From the NCBI RefSeq assembly GCF_029360725.1, contig NZ_JARKMY010000004.1:98858-162857 (forward strand): a stretch of 64,000 nucleotides of DNA. The letters run 5' to 3'. Source of the DNA: Chryseolinea sp. H1M3-3. GTDB lineage: Bacteria > Bacteroidota > Bacteroidia > Cytophagales > Cyclobacteriaceae. Position 1 is the first letter of the stretch. Every line of letters begins with the position of its first letter. The notes below the pieces were generated by a model. That model was not told where the DNA came from and searched no databases. It was given only the letters and a program-made list of their open reading frames with translations. Positions 56,003-63,789 of the stretch are shown one piece after another. Made by a program: the position numbers and the translations under genes.

Positions 56003-56084
56003 GACAACGTTCGTATATAAAGCGTGCCGGCAGACCATTAAAATTAATCAAACTCTGCCGGCATGATTTATATGCATTGTTAGC
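56003..56084 (-). repeat. attC-like repeat, best-formed example
   Basis: Left arm AACGTTCGTATATAAAGCG then perfect inner stem TGCCGGCAG (56025-56033) pairing with CTGCCGGCA (56055-56063); right arm, other strand, AACAATGCATATAAATCA. Ends GTTAGC. The left arm is one base longer than the right, as with the extrahelical base of attC sites. It lies 20 bp 3' of the 56104-56535 gene. Confidence 0.75.
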
Positions 56085-56103
56085 AAACGTTGCATCGCAT
56101 ACT

Positions 56104-56535
56104 TTAGAATGGTCTTCCCCTTAAAGATTTCAGGAGAGGCTGTTCATACATCATTTCACCGTCTCTGAAAAACTTAGCAGTCTTTAATTCAGTATTTACG
56201 TAGACGCTATCACCGGGCTGCAACTGGACTTGACCAGAAATCATCAAATCAATTTTTCCATCCTGGCGGTATAAAAATAAGTCCAACAATCCATTAAAGC
56301 GCAACTTATCCTTTAACCTCGCCTCTTTGTCAAATTCAATATGTCCGCGAGTAACGCGAATCAAGGCCTGTCCCTTCTTTTCCGCACTATCTAGAACTCC
56401 TGAAAAATCGAATTTAAGTTGAGAAATATACCAATCCTTCTCGGACTTAACACCGTCAACGTGCTCGGAACCCAAATTCCAAATTAATAAGAGAACAACG
56501 GCTACAATGACCGTCCAGATTAAACCTTTCTTCAT
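56104..56535 (-). CDS. Membrane-anchored hypothetical protein
   Basis: Protein of 143 residues with one N-terminal transmembrane helix (about 5-21, no signal cleavage evident) and a soluble beta-rich domain: S-Q-L-K-F-D-F-S-G-V-L-D-S, I-R-V-T-R-G-H-I-E-F-D, L-Q-P-G-D-S-V-Y-V-N. No family recognised. Probably faces the periplasm. Single-gene unit followed by the best-formed attC-like repeat. Confidence 0.6.
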   Translation of the reverse strand: MKKGLIWTVIVAVVLLLIWNLGSEHVDGVKSEKDWYISQLKFDFSGVLDSAEKKGQALIRVTRGHIEFDKEARLKDKLRFNGLLDLFLYRQDGKIDLMISGQVQLQPGDSVYVNTELKTAKFFRDGEMMYEQPLLKSLRGRPF

Positions 56536-56641
56536 CTTCTTATATAGGCCATTTTTTTCACTCCGTTCTGTCCAGCAATGTTTGATAATGTTTGTGTTTA
56601 CGCAGTGGTGTGAATTTGAAACACTTCATTGTCCCATGTGA

Positions 56642-56714
56642 CCAAACGTTGAACGAAGATAGCACTTGAACTTACCCGTAACCCACCATTGTGCAACATT
56701 TTGTTGGCGGCAGT
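56642..56714 (-). repeat. Eroded attC-like repeat
   Basis: CCAAACGTTGAACG ... ACATTTTGTTGGCGGCAG: both ends recognisable, inner part shortened. It abuts the stop codon of the 56717-57022 gene. Confidence 0.45.
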
Positions 56715-56716
56715 GT

Positions 56717-57022
56717 TTACCTCAGAAAATCAATTATTTTCTTCAAAAGAGTCTCTTTAAAAATTAATAAAACTATCACTGTGACTGCAATGGATAAGAA
56801 AAAGAAAAAGACTTCTTTTCGCCTTTGTCTGCGGCCTTCTTGCCTTAAATTGTTAATCAGAATCTCGGACTCCTCATCACTAAGCTTTTTGTCATCAGTC
56901 AATCTGGTTTTCTCAGTTCTTTTCAATTCGTCTTTTTCAAATCGAGTCTTTTTACGAAGTAAATCTCTATTGTACTTAATCGTTTCATTCATTTGTCGAA
57001 GAAATCCTGAACCTAACATCAT
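56717..57022 (-). CDS. Small tail-anchored membrane protein
   Basis: Protein of 101 residues. The N-terminal 70 residues are very basic and helical (N-R-D-L-L-R-K-K-T-R-F-E-K-D-E-L-K-R), followed by one transmembrane helix (about 72-92, F-F-F-F-L-S-I-A-V-T-V-I-V-L-L) and a short basic tail. Similar tail-anchored proteins with N-R-x-L-L-R-K-K openings recur in Cytophagales cassette-like regions; function unknown. Confidence 0.6.
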   Translation of the reverse strand: MMLGSGFLRQMNETIKYNRDLLRKKTRFEKDELKRTEKTRLTDDKKLSDEESEILINNLRQEGRRQRRKEVFFFFLSIAVTVIVLLIFKETLLKKIIDFLR

Positions 57023-57053
57023 AATTTTGCTGATTTATTGACCGTACAATTGC

Positions 57054-57183
57054 CGCCAACCTTTGAATATAATTCGTACCTCTCAATAAGAGCTTCATCC
57101 CTCGAGAGTGATTTTTCAATTAAAACCTCCGCCCGTTCAGATCAAAGCACAAGGCATGCATTATATTTTGTGTTGTGCATTAG
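57054..57183 (-). repeat. attC-like repeat
   Basis: Left arm AACCTTTGAATATAATTCG; right arm, other strand, AACACAAAATATAATGCAT. Long loop. Homologous over most of its length to 57714-57845 (GTTCA.ATCAAAG.AGCAAGGCATGCATTATATTTTGTGTTG or close). It contains the stop codon of the 57180-57701 gene. Confidence 0.7.
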
Positions 57184-57701
57184 TTTTTTCTATCGCAAAT
57201 AAATTTCAATTCTTTGAACGTATCAATCCCAAATAAAAAAGGCATCCGGCCTTTACTGGTTCCAACATTTCTGCAGTTAAATAAAATTTCACCTTCCAGG
57301 TAAATAACAATGAACAAATGCCCGGCGTGCCCAAAAACAAAAGGAACATCAACATGAAATACGCCTAATGGATCCTCCTTATAACCCCATTCGATTTGTC
57401 TTAGTGTCTCAATGATTAGTATTCTATTTTCGTTCCTTGACTTGCTAGTCGATATTGATTTCAATTTCCTGTCTTTAAGTAAATAGTAAACCGCTGTCGC
57501 AAACAGCAGTCCTGTGATTGAAAATAGAATTAACTCCGTTCGCGTTGAAATTGGATTGTTTGGGGTAACCAATATTACCACTGAAGCAAAGAAAATCATT
57601 GTCACAGGTAACATGCCTATGCCAAGATCCCACGAGTTACTCAATTTATCCTTGGGTATTCTTCTCTCTGAAATCGCCTTTCTTAGTTCCGTCTCTTTCA
57701 T
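57180..57701 (-). CDS. Two-helix membrane protein, unknown
   Basis: Protein of 173 residues: short cytosolic N-terminus (E-T-E-L-R-K-A-I-S-E-R-R-I-P-K), two transmembrane helices (about 28-48, 55-75), then a soluble C-terminal domain with I-E-T-L-R-Q-I-E-W-G-Y-K-E-D, F-V-F-G-H-A-G-H-L-F and N-C-R-N-V-G-T-S-K-G-R-M. No family recognised. The flanking repeats are homologous to each other, so duplication or cassette exchange is possible. Confidence 0.55.
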   Translation of the reverse strand: MKETELRKAISERRIPKDKLSNSWDLGIGMLPVTMIFFASVVILVTPNNPISTRTELILFSITGLLFATAVYYLLKDRKLKSISTSKSRNENRILIIETLRQIEWGYKEDPLGVFHVDVPFVFGHAGHLFIVIYLEGEILFNCRNVGTSKGRMPFLFGIDTFKELKFICDRKN

Positions 57702-57713
57702 TTTAAAAAATTA

Positions 57714-57845
57714 CGCACAATGTTTGAATATAATGCGTGCTTCTAAATAGAAACATTCATCCGTTGACCTGGATGGTTTCAATTTAATTCTCAGCTCGTT
57801 CAAATCAAAGAGCAAGGCATGCATTATATTTTGTGTTGGCAGCAG
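57714..57845 (-). repeat. attC-like repeat
   Basis: Partner of 57054-57183: CACAATGTTTGAATATAATG on the left and GCATTATATTTTGTGTTGGC on the right. It abuts the stop of the 57849-58220 gene. The two copies flank exactly one gene. Confidence 0.7.
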
Positions 57846-57848
57846 TTT

Positions 57849-58220
57849 TTACCAACTCAAATCCGTTTCCCATTCTAACCGTCCGTCCTTCTCTGTGCAG
57901 ATTCCAATTGCTCCCATTCCATAGTCGAAACGCAAGTGATACTCAATTTTTTTATTCTCAATAAAGCTAGAAAGGTCTTTTGAAACTAATGTCATTCTTT
58001 TGAACAAGTCCTTTATTTCATTCATTTCTTTGATCGCACTTTCCTTTGTTATGTTTTTTAAGTCGTTGTTGACTGACCAACCTGTTACAGAAAAGTGATT
58101 CTTGTCCCTTGTCCCAAGTGTTAAATCTCCAACCTCAAATGGATGCCCGTTGGAAAGAAGGATAATTGCGTTCTTTATTCGAAGTTCTAATTCCTGTTTC
58201 TCCATTTTTTTGAATGTCAT
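57849..58220 (-). CDS. Hypothetical cytosolic protein
   Basis: Protein of 123 residues (118 if started at M-E-K-Q-E-L-E-L, 58205). Mixed alpha/beta: I-K-N-A-I-I-L-L-S-N-G-H-P-F, F-S-V-T-G-W-S-V-N-N-D-L, H-L-R-F-D-Y-G-M-G-A-I-G-I-C-T-E. No family recognised. Single-gene unit. Confidence 0.5.
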   Translation of the reverse strand: MTFKKMEKQELELRIKNAIILLSNGHPFEVGDLTLGTRDKNHFSVTGWSVNNDLKNITKESAIKEMNEIKDLFKRMTLVSKDLSSFIENKKIEYHLRFDYGMGAIGICTEKDGRLEWETDLSW

Positions 58221-58416
58221 TTAGTCAATAAGTATCGAGTCCAAGAGATTCAGTGATTGATCTTTGTGATCAATTAAATTACCGTCCACAGGGATTTCAG
58301 TCCATCCTTTTAATTTTTGTTCGTCAAATTTTCCGCAAAACGAAATCAAGAAGACTAAACTTCACAGCAACAACGCACCCGCAGCTGACATAAACACTTT
58401 TGTTGGCTGCCGTTTT

Positions 58417-58866
58417 CTAGTTCCCGAGTTCTTTTTGAAGATAGTGTCCTATGATGGTAGAGTCCGAAATCACGATAATGAAATCCTCAATGTCCGCGAA
58501 ACGAACCTTTACAGTGTCCCCGAGTTTATAATTCTTTATGGTATTTGGCACGTTGTCCAGAACGCAATTAAACCCATTGTCATAAAGTGAAAATGGTGTC
58601 GACCACATGTGCTCATAGTCGTCCTTGTCTGTGAACACTTTTTTTAAATGGAACGAATAATTTTCTTGTCCATGGTAACGCCCAAAATAGTCAACAAAAT
58701 ATTTTAGACTGTCCTGTGCAGCTTTCCTTGCTCTCTCAACTCTCGGGTCGTCTACCTCAAGTGGTCGAATGTTTTCTTTGTCCCATTGGTCTTGATTATT
58801 TTTTGTCGAACACGAGAAAAGTAGCAGTGTCAGAAGAATTGTCAGATTTGTGAATTTCAATCTCAA
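58417..58866 (-). CDS. DUF2314-domain lipoprotein
   Basis: Protein of 149 residues with a signal peptide and lipobox L-F-S-C. The mature part matches DUF2314: Y-S-F-H-L-K-K-V-F near 73, E-H-M-W-S near 90, L-D-N-V-P near 107, L-G-D-T-V-K-V near 119, and D-F-I-I-V-I-S-D-S near 130. DUF2314 proteins are small, often plasmid- or island-borne, of unknown role. A partial attC-like end (TTTTGTTGGCTGCCG near 58400) lies on its 3' side. Confidence 0.8.
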   Translation of the reverse strand: MRLKFTNLTILLTLLLFSCSTKNNQDQWDKENIRPLEVDDPRVERARKAAQDSLKYFVDYFGRYHGQENYSFHLKKVFTDKDDYEHMWSTPFSLYDNGFNCVLDNVPNTIKNYKLGDTVKVRFADIEDFIIVISDSTIIGHYLQKELGN

Positions 58867-58907
58867 ATTTTAATCATTATCAAAGTGTCGTTAGAAAATT
58901 ACAGCCA

Positions 58908-59033
58908 ACGTTTATGTTTATGACGGCTTGGGCTTTCGAAGCATTCCACTGTCACACGTTGCTGAACGAAATTAAGAAAACAAAACTTCAAATATACTGA
59001 ACCCCAAAGCCGGCCTTTAAAGATTTTGTTGCA
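58908..59033 (-). repeat. attC-like repeat bordering the IS91-type element
   Basis: Left arm AACGTTTATGTTTATGACGG; right arm, other strand, AACAAAATCTTTAAAGGCCG; central GCTGAACGAAATTAAGAAAA. The ACTAAACCTTCGG that begins at its edge also occurs at 45335. Confidence 0.55.
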
Positions 59034-59097
59034 CTAAACCTTCGGTAGCTCTTCATCGCTTCGTAGTAAATTGTATTTCCACATAACAATTACTACT

Positions 59098-60015
59098 ATG
59101 AACATCAAGAAGCAACAAGGAACTACCTTGGTTCAGCGCGCATGCGCTAATGTAAAAGGTTTTAAGGCTCTTCACAACAGGTTAGAGAAGAAGATAATCG
59201 TCAGTGGCAAGAGCATGAGTACGCTCAACAACTACATGCGGTGCATCGCACATATCGCTTTGAAGTACAATTGCCTTCCCACCCAACTTGACCTCGAACA
59301 GATTGAAGATTATTTACTTCTTCTCAAAAAGAAAGGTGCCTCCGAAGCAGACTTCAAACTCACTGTCTACGGGCTTCGCTTCCTGTTTCGATGTGAGGGG
59401 TTGAATGACCGTGCCATTAAACTCCCTTCCATCAAGCGTGATAAAAAACTTCCCGTCGTGCTTAGCCCAAGGGAGATGATAGAATTGCTTAAAGCTCCTT
59501 CTTTACTCAAGCATCGTGTGCTTATCGGTGTGCTCTATGGCTGCGGACTCCGCTGCCAGGAAGTACGTTCCCTGCTCATCAAAGATGTGGACTTCGACCG
59601 AAAGGTGATTCATGTGCGCCAAGGCAAAGGCAGGAAAGACCGATACGTACCCCTGGGTGAACATCTGGCTCGTGGATTAAAAAAATATCTGGATGCAGAA
59701 AAGCCTATCAAGTGGCTCTTCAATGGAAAGGATCATCAGCAACCTTTTTCACCGCGCGGCACGCAGTGGGTCGTTCGTGAAGCCACCAAAAAGACTGGTA
59801 TCAAAAAACAGGTCTCCGTCCATACCCTACGCCATACATATGCTACTCATTTGCTGGAGCAGGGGTTGGATATTGTTTCTATTAAAGAGTTGCTGGGTCA
59901 TGCTCACATTGACACCACCATGGTGTATTTGCACGTAGCCAAAGCCGGAAGACAAATTCCTTTTTCTCCACTCGATAAGCTTTATCCATCTGAGCAAAAG
60001 ACGCAAAAGGCTTAG
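59098..60015 (+). CDS. Tyrosine recombinase/integrase of an IS91-type element
   Basis: Protein of about 305 residues; start at M-N-I-K-K-Q-Q (59098). SAM-like N-terminal domain at about 30-100, catalytic domain at about 115-290: Arg I in Y-G-C-G-L-R near 151, Lys in Q-G-K-G-R-K-D near 178, H-T-L-R-H near 241, G-H-A-H-I near 264 and the nucleophilic Tyr in M-V-Y-L-H near 275. It lacks the extra helix typical of integron integrases, so it should not be called IntI. Such recombinases accompany many IS91 transposases; their role in transposition is unclear. Confidence 0.9.
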   Translation: MNIKKQQGTTLVQRACANVKGFKALHNRLEKKIIVSGKSMSTLNNYMRCIAHIALKYNCLPTQLDLEQIEDYLLLLKKKGASEADFKLTVYGLRFLFRCEGLNDRAIKLPSIKRDKKLPVVLSPREMIELLKAPSLLKHRVLIGVLYGCGLRCQEVRSLLIKDVDFDRKVIHVRQGKGRKDRYVPLGEHLARGLKKYLDAEKPIKWLFNGKDHQQPFSPRGTQWVVREATKKTGIKKQVSVHTLRHTYATHLLEQGLDIVSIKELLGHAHIDTTMVYLHVAKAGRQIPFSPLDKLYPSEQKTQKA

Positions 60016-60017
60016 CT

Positions 60018-61181
60018 GTGCGTCCGGTTTATGAGCTTGCCAATGTGATCAATTCACATTGGAAAGAAATGGTGCGCAATGACCAGTTTAATACCTGGCA
60101 GCTGCGTACCCTTGATGCCATTCGGCGATGCAGAGCAGCATCGCTTGGTGGACATGTAGACCTATGCACTTCCTGCGGTCATGTGCGTATCAGCTACAAT
60201 TCGTGTCGGAACCGGCACTGTCCCAAGTGTCAACAGGTGCAACGTGAGCGGTGGATACAATCCAGAGAAACGGAGTTGCTTCCAGCAACGTATTTTCATG
60301 TCGTCTTTACTTTGCCAGAGGCACTCAACAAACTCTGCTTGTACCAGCCTGCTTTAGTGTATAAGCTCGTGTTCGATACTGCCTGGAGTGTGATGAAAAG
60401 TTTTGCGCATGATAAAAATCATCTTGGTGCTGATACCGGAATGATTTCTATTCTCCACACCTGGGGACAAAATCTGTCACTTCATCCGCACATTCATTGC
60501 ATTGTTCCTGGCGGTGGAGTGACCGCATCAGGGAAGTGGAAGCATGCCCGGAGTAATGGAAAATTCCTCTTCCCGGTTAAGGCGATGAGCCACGTCTTCA
60601 GAGCCCGATTCGTAGCATCACTTCGTGAGCGATTCAAAGGACTGGAGCCATCTTTTTATAATGACTTATTCAAAGCATCTTGGGTGGTGTATGCCAAGCG
60701 TCCTTTCGGAAGCCCTAAACATGTGATCGAATATCTCGGAAGGTATACGCACAAAGTCGCTATCTCCAATCATCGAATTGTCCATGTCACACATAATCTG
60801 GTGACCTTTCGATTCAAAGACTACCGCGAAGAAAGCAAAGTCAAGCAGATGGGTTTACATCCTCTTGAATTCATTCGAAGGTTTTCGCTCCACATTCTGC
60901 CCAAAGGATTCACCCGTATTCGGCACTATGGCATTTTAAGCAGCAGTCGAAAGCATCACATTCTACCCTTGCTACATCAGCAATTGGAGAGCTACTACGA
61001 ATTCCCGGAAGAAAAATCATGGAAGCAGATCAGTACAGAACTTTTAAGATATAATCCCGATGCCTGTCCTGTTTGTAACAAACTCACGATGATCACCATC
61101 TTTAATTTTGACAGGAGAGGACCGCCGGGTCCGGAAATGACAAAAGATCTTATTAAAAACTATCAGTGTAAGCAAGCTTAA
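60018..61181 (+). CDS. IS91-family HUH transposase
   Basis: Rolling-circle transposase of 387 residues, probably started with GTG two bases after the recombinase stop. The N-terminal zinc-binding domain has C-T-S-C...C-R-N-R-H-C-P-K-C at about 52-75. The HUH motif H-P-H-I-H is near 156, and the catalytic tyrosine region is Y-L-G-R-Y-T-H-K near 238. A late C-P-V-C near 355 is also typical. It looks intact and full length, so the element may be active. Confidence 0.93.
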   Translation: MRPVYELANVINSHWKEMVRNDQFNTWQLRTLDAIRRCRAASLGGHVDLCTSCGHVRISYNSCRNRHCPKCQQVQRERWIQSRETELLPATYFHVVFTLPEALNKLCLYQPALVYKLVFDTAWSVMKSFAHDKNHLGADTGMISILHTWGQNLSLHPHIHCIVPGGGVTASGKWKHARSNGKFLFPVKAMSHVFRARFVASLRERFKGLEPSFYNDLFKASWVVYAKRPFGSPKHVIEYLGRYTHKVAISNHRIVHVTHNLVTFRFKDYREESKVKQMGLHPLEFIRRFSLHILPKGFTRIRHYGILSSSRKHHILPLLHQQLESYYEFPEEKSWKQISTELLRYNPDACPVCNKLTMITIFNFDRRGPPGPEMTKDLIKNYQCKQA

Positions 61182-61387
61182 GCTATGCCTGGCCACTGCT
61201 TTGGATAAATTGCGAAAATTAGACCGATAATCACTTAAAATTACCAAGATGATCAAACGAAAAAAACGTACGCCGCTTTAAATCAGAAAACTGTACAGTG
61301 TTAGCATATGCCTACCGTTAGCGAGATCACCTTCACCCCGCACATCAATCCCCATAACTAAAAATTCTCACCGCTATCGAAGCTTCC

Positions 61388-61448
61388 GTGCAACACGGGC
61401 TTCACGCTGGGCCGTGCCGGCCACGCGAAGCCTTATTTATTGGCGGTA
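61388..61448 (-). repeat. attC-like repeat, GC-rich type
   Basis: GCAACACGGGCTTCACGC and GCGAAGCCTTATTTATTGGC; inner GGCTTCACGC/GCGAAGCC stem. Homologous to 45874-45936 together with about 120 bp in front. It lies 3' of the 61457-62167 gene. Confidence 0.6.
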
Positions 61449-61456
61449 GTATTTTA

Positions 61457-62167
61457 TCACCCCACAACTACCTTTAAGTGATCTCTCGACCGTTCAATTT
61501 GTTCAATCCTGAGTGGTTGACCATTTAAGTGCGCCTTCACCACTCTAAAAACCTTGTCCTTCTGGGAAAAGGTCTCTGCGATAACACCATTCGTATCGTC
61601 TACAAGCTGAAGTTTATAATCGTGAGGGTTTTCGATGTAATACTCTTTATCGAAAATCCTTAGTCTTACATGATCCAAGCTGAACGGTTTGTCTCCTTTC
61701 AAGTCGAACTTTATATCTACAGGCTTAGACATTCTGTATTTTTTCTCTAACTCTACTCTTGTCAATTCCTTATCTCTTTCAATCATCTCTTTAATCCGGC
61801 GCTCGTGCTCCTCTGGAGAGAATAATCGTATAGAAATTGTACAACTTGTCGAAGACACATCTGTGATAGTAGCGTCGTAATTATTTGTCGATGGTCCAGA
61901 AAACTCAAAGTCTTTCTGTCCAAGTATATGAGCCTTAATCAACTTGAAGTAATTAGATGGAATCGTGCCCAGCTGACCGGAGCCACCAATTGAGTTGGGC
62001 GCGTAAATATTAACTCGATCCATTTCAGGCTTTGTCCACAAATTGACGTAATCGCCTTCCTTGCATCCAGCCAATACTGTCCTGCTAGGATTATTGAGAC
62101 GAAATGTAATATCTCGTCCAATGTAATTTTCAGTTTTTTTTGCCTTAAAGAAATCGAACAGTCCCAT
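61457..62167 (-). CDS. Hypothetical protein, possible HIRAN-like first half
   Basis: Protein of 236 residues. After M-G-L-F-D-F-F-K-A-K-K, residues ~20-110 read R-T-V-L-A-G-C-K-E-G-D-Y-V-N-L-W, then N-I-Y-A-P and Q-L-G-T-I-P-S, loosely like HIRAN/OB-type domains. A charged helix follows (H-E-R-R-I-K-E-M-I-E-R-D-K-E-L) and then a beta-rich C-terminal domain (about 145-236). The assignment is weak. Single-gene unit between two attC-like repeats. Confidence 0.5.
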   Translation of the reverse strand: MGLFDFFKAKKTENYIGRDITFRLNNPSRTVLAGCKEGDYVNLWTKPEMDRVNIYAPNSIGGSGQLGTIPSNYFKLIKAHILGQKDFEFSGPSTNNYDATITDVSSTSCTISIRLFSPEEHERRIKEMIERDKELTRVELEKKYRMSKPVDIKFDLKGDKPFSLDHVRLRIFDKEYYIENPHDYKLQLVDDTNGVIAETFSQKDKVFRVVKAHLNGQPLRIEQIERSRDHLKVVVG

Positions 62168-62177
62168 AAAATATTAC

Positions 62178-62309
62178 CGCCAACGTTTATATATAAAGCG
62201 TATGCGGCTTAATAGTAAAAGGCATCAAACCTTGCTTAATAAATTTACATGCAGAATTTATCGCACCAAAATGAACCCGCATATGATTTATATATTCTGT
62301 TGCCGGCAG
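62178..62309 (-). repeat. attC-like repeat, very regular arms
   Basis: Left arm AACGTTTATATATAAAGCG then TATGCGG; right arm, other strand, AACAGAATATATAAATCA then TATGCGG. The left arm is one base longer. Loop shared with 48664-48796. It abuts the stop codon of the 62311-63087 gene. Confidence 0.75.
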
Positions 62310-62310
62310 T

Positions 62311-63087
62311 TTATATTAATCTCCTGGTCACTAGCTCGTCAATCAACAAATGAAATATTCCCTTTAGCCTGTGAGGAATATAATCATGTGTGGTTTTCAG
62401 TTTTATTTTCTGTTGGTTAAATATGATTGCAATTTCGAATGCCCAGTCGTCAACAGCTGCACCTGTTCTGGTTGTGTCTAGCTTGTGCAAATATGTCCAT
62501 TTAAAAAGACTGTCAATTTTTTTCATTTTTTCTTGGCCAAGAATAAATTCCACTTGTTCAGTCGACTTACAATTCAATTTAGGTTTGAAATTAATTAGTC
62601 CGGCGTCTGTTAAATTTAATATAAATTCAGGGCAATCTCCGAAACAAGTTCCAGCTACTATTTCTATGTTATCAAATTTTAGATTGTCAATGAATTCTAG
62701 TTTCCGAGAATAGTATTTCTTGTCTAAATACAAACCCGTCAAGACTAAAGTATCATCGGTTAATTTCTGTATTCTTTGTTTATCAAATTTTTGGTCAAAA
62801 TCCCTTGTTATCAGTGTGTCATCCTTCATTATAAACACACCCTCATTGACAAATCCGCCGTCAGTTATCGTATATAAAGTATCATCCATAAATCTTAGTC
62901 CAACCGGGCCAATTTCTATTCCCGCTGGATATTCCATAAGTATCCAGTCACCGTCTATTCTGGGCTGGTTTGTTTCGTACTTGCTTGAGCATCCTGTAAA
63001 TATTAGCCCCAAGACTAATGCTAAGCGAGACGAATATTTTGGTAATAGATCACTAGCCTCGTTTGTAACGTTCTTATTTGCTTTCAT
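62311..63087 (-). CDS. Lipoprotein with DUF6438-like domain
   Basis: Protein of 258 residues. A signal peptide with lipobox F-T-G-C near 33 follows a long n-region (an internal start may be used). Residues ~42-130 are lipocalin-like (G-D-W-I-L-M-E-Y-P, D-D-T-L-Y-T-I-T-D-G-G). Residues ~135-250 contain V-A-G-T-C-F-G-D-C-P-E-F, the hallmark of DUF6438. Function unknown; membrane-anchored in the periplasm. Confidence 0.7.
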   Translation of the reverse strand: MKANKNVTNEASDLLPKYSSRLALVLGLIFTGCSSKYETNQPRIDGDWILMEYPAGIEIGPVGLRFMDDTLYTITDGGFVNEGVFIMKDDTLITRDFDQKFDKQRIQKLTDDTLVLTGLYLDKKYYSRKLEFIDNLKFDNIEIVAGTCFGDCPEFILNLTDAGLINFKPKLNCKSTEQVEFILGQEKMKKIDSLFKWTYLHKLDTTRTGAAVDDWAFEIAIIFNQQKIKLKTTHDYIPHRLKGIFHLLIDELVTRRLI

Positions 63088-63147
63088 TCGCTATAATCGA
63101 TAATCCTGTCCAGGTTAGTTAGTCACGCAATCGTCCGAGATAAATTG

Positions 63148-63244
63148 CCGGCAACGTTTGTGTATAAGCCGTGGCGCTGAGCAAAAATAAAAAAATGTCC
63201 TCCTTATCAGCGCCATGGATTATACATTTTGTTGTATGCAGTAG
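63148..63244 (-). repeat. attC-like repeat, very regular arms
   Basis: Left arm AACGTTTGTGTATAAGCCG then TGGCGCTGA (to 63180); right arm, other strand, AACAAAATGTATAATCCA then TGGCGCTGA. Loop GCAAAAATAAAAAAATGTCC nearly identical to that of 52571-52662. It lies 20 bp 3' of the 63265-63789 gene. Confidence 0.75.
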
Positions 63245-63264
63245 CCGACCTTCTCGTAAATGTT

Positions 63265-63789
63265 CTATTTTATTTGTATCGAGTCCTGATAAGTTGAGTC
63301 TTTTTTGGTTGAGGGTTGAGAGGTATTTAACTCTAACTTTTTTGTCTCGATGGGAATAGGCTCTGTTGGGACTCTACCTTTAATGAATTCGCTCCAGACG
63401 AGTATCCCGAAACTACCAAGAGTAACGAATACTATGCTCCATTTCACTATTTGTCCATCAACGAACGTTGTCTTTAATCCCCTTTTGTATTTAGTCCATC
63501 CGCCCTTCTTTTTTATTTGATAACCCCGAATAGTTAACGAGATCAATCGATACTTCCCGTCTGTCCTGGTGTCTTGCCTCCATTGACTCGTTATTAAGTC
63601 CTCGTAAACCATTTCGTCATGTACTTCATTAAGCATCAAGTATTGATAACTCGTGCTTCGCCCGTCAAATTCACCGAAAAGATCCTCGTAAGTATATTTA
63701 AACTCACGACCATATGCCATTGAATTCAATATTCTGTCGATATTCAAGTCCTTCTCGTTCTCGTCCGTCTTTTTTAACTCGTCAAACAT
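63265..63789 (-). CDS. Membrane protein with predicted winged-helix-like N-terminus, unknown
   Basis: Protein of 174 residues. The N-terminal ~100 residues are soluble (I-L-N-S-M-A-Y-G-R-E-F-K-Y-T, D-E-M-V-Y-E-D-L-I, Y-R-L-I-S-L-T-I-R-G-Y-Q-I), a helical then beta pattern that could be a winged helix. One transmembrane helix at about 118-135 (W-S-I-V-F-V-T-L-G-S-F-G-I-L-V-W) precedes a Pro/Thr/Ser-rich tail. No family recognised. Last complete gene of the window; 63790-64000 holds nothing recognisable. Confidence 0.55.
   Translation of the reverse strand: MFDELKKTDENEKDLNIDRILNSMAYGREFKYTYEDLFGEFDGRSTSYQYLMLNEVHDEMVYEDLITSQWRQDTRTDGKYRLISLTIRGYQIKKKGGWTKYKRGLKTTFVDGQIVKWSIVFVTLGSFGILVWSEFIKGRVPTEPIPIETKKLELNTSQPSTKKDSTYQDSIQIK

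Larger units (their letters stand above)
59034..61262 (+). mobile_element. IS91-type element with accessory tyrosine recombinase
   Basis: Two plus-strand genes, recombinase and HUH transposase, 2 bp apart. Ends are inferred: on the left an attC-like repeat finishes at about 59033; on the right homology to the 45716-45775 repeat half resumes at about 61266. IS91-type elements move by rolling circle without target duplications, so no inverted repeats are expected. Confidence 0.75.

Noticed and set aside
59098..60015. Recombinase as an integron integrase
   Set aside because: It lacks an evident IntI-specific extra helix and is tightly paired with an IS91 transposase; it belongs to that element.
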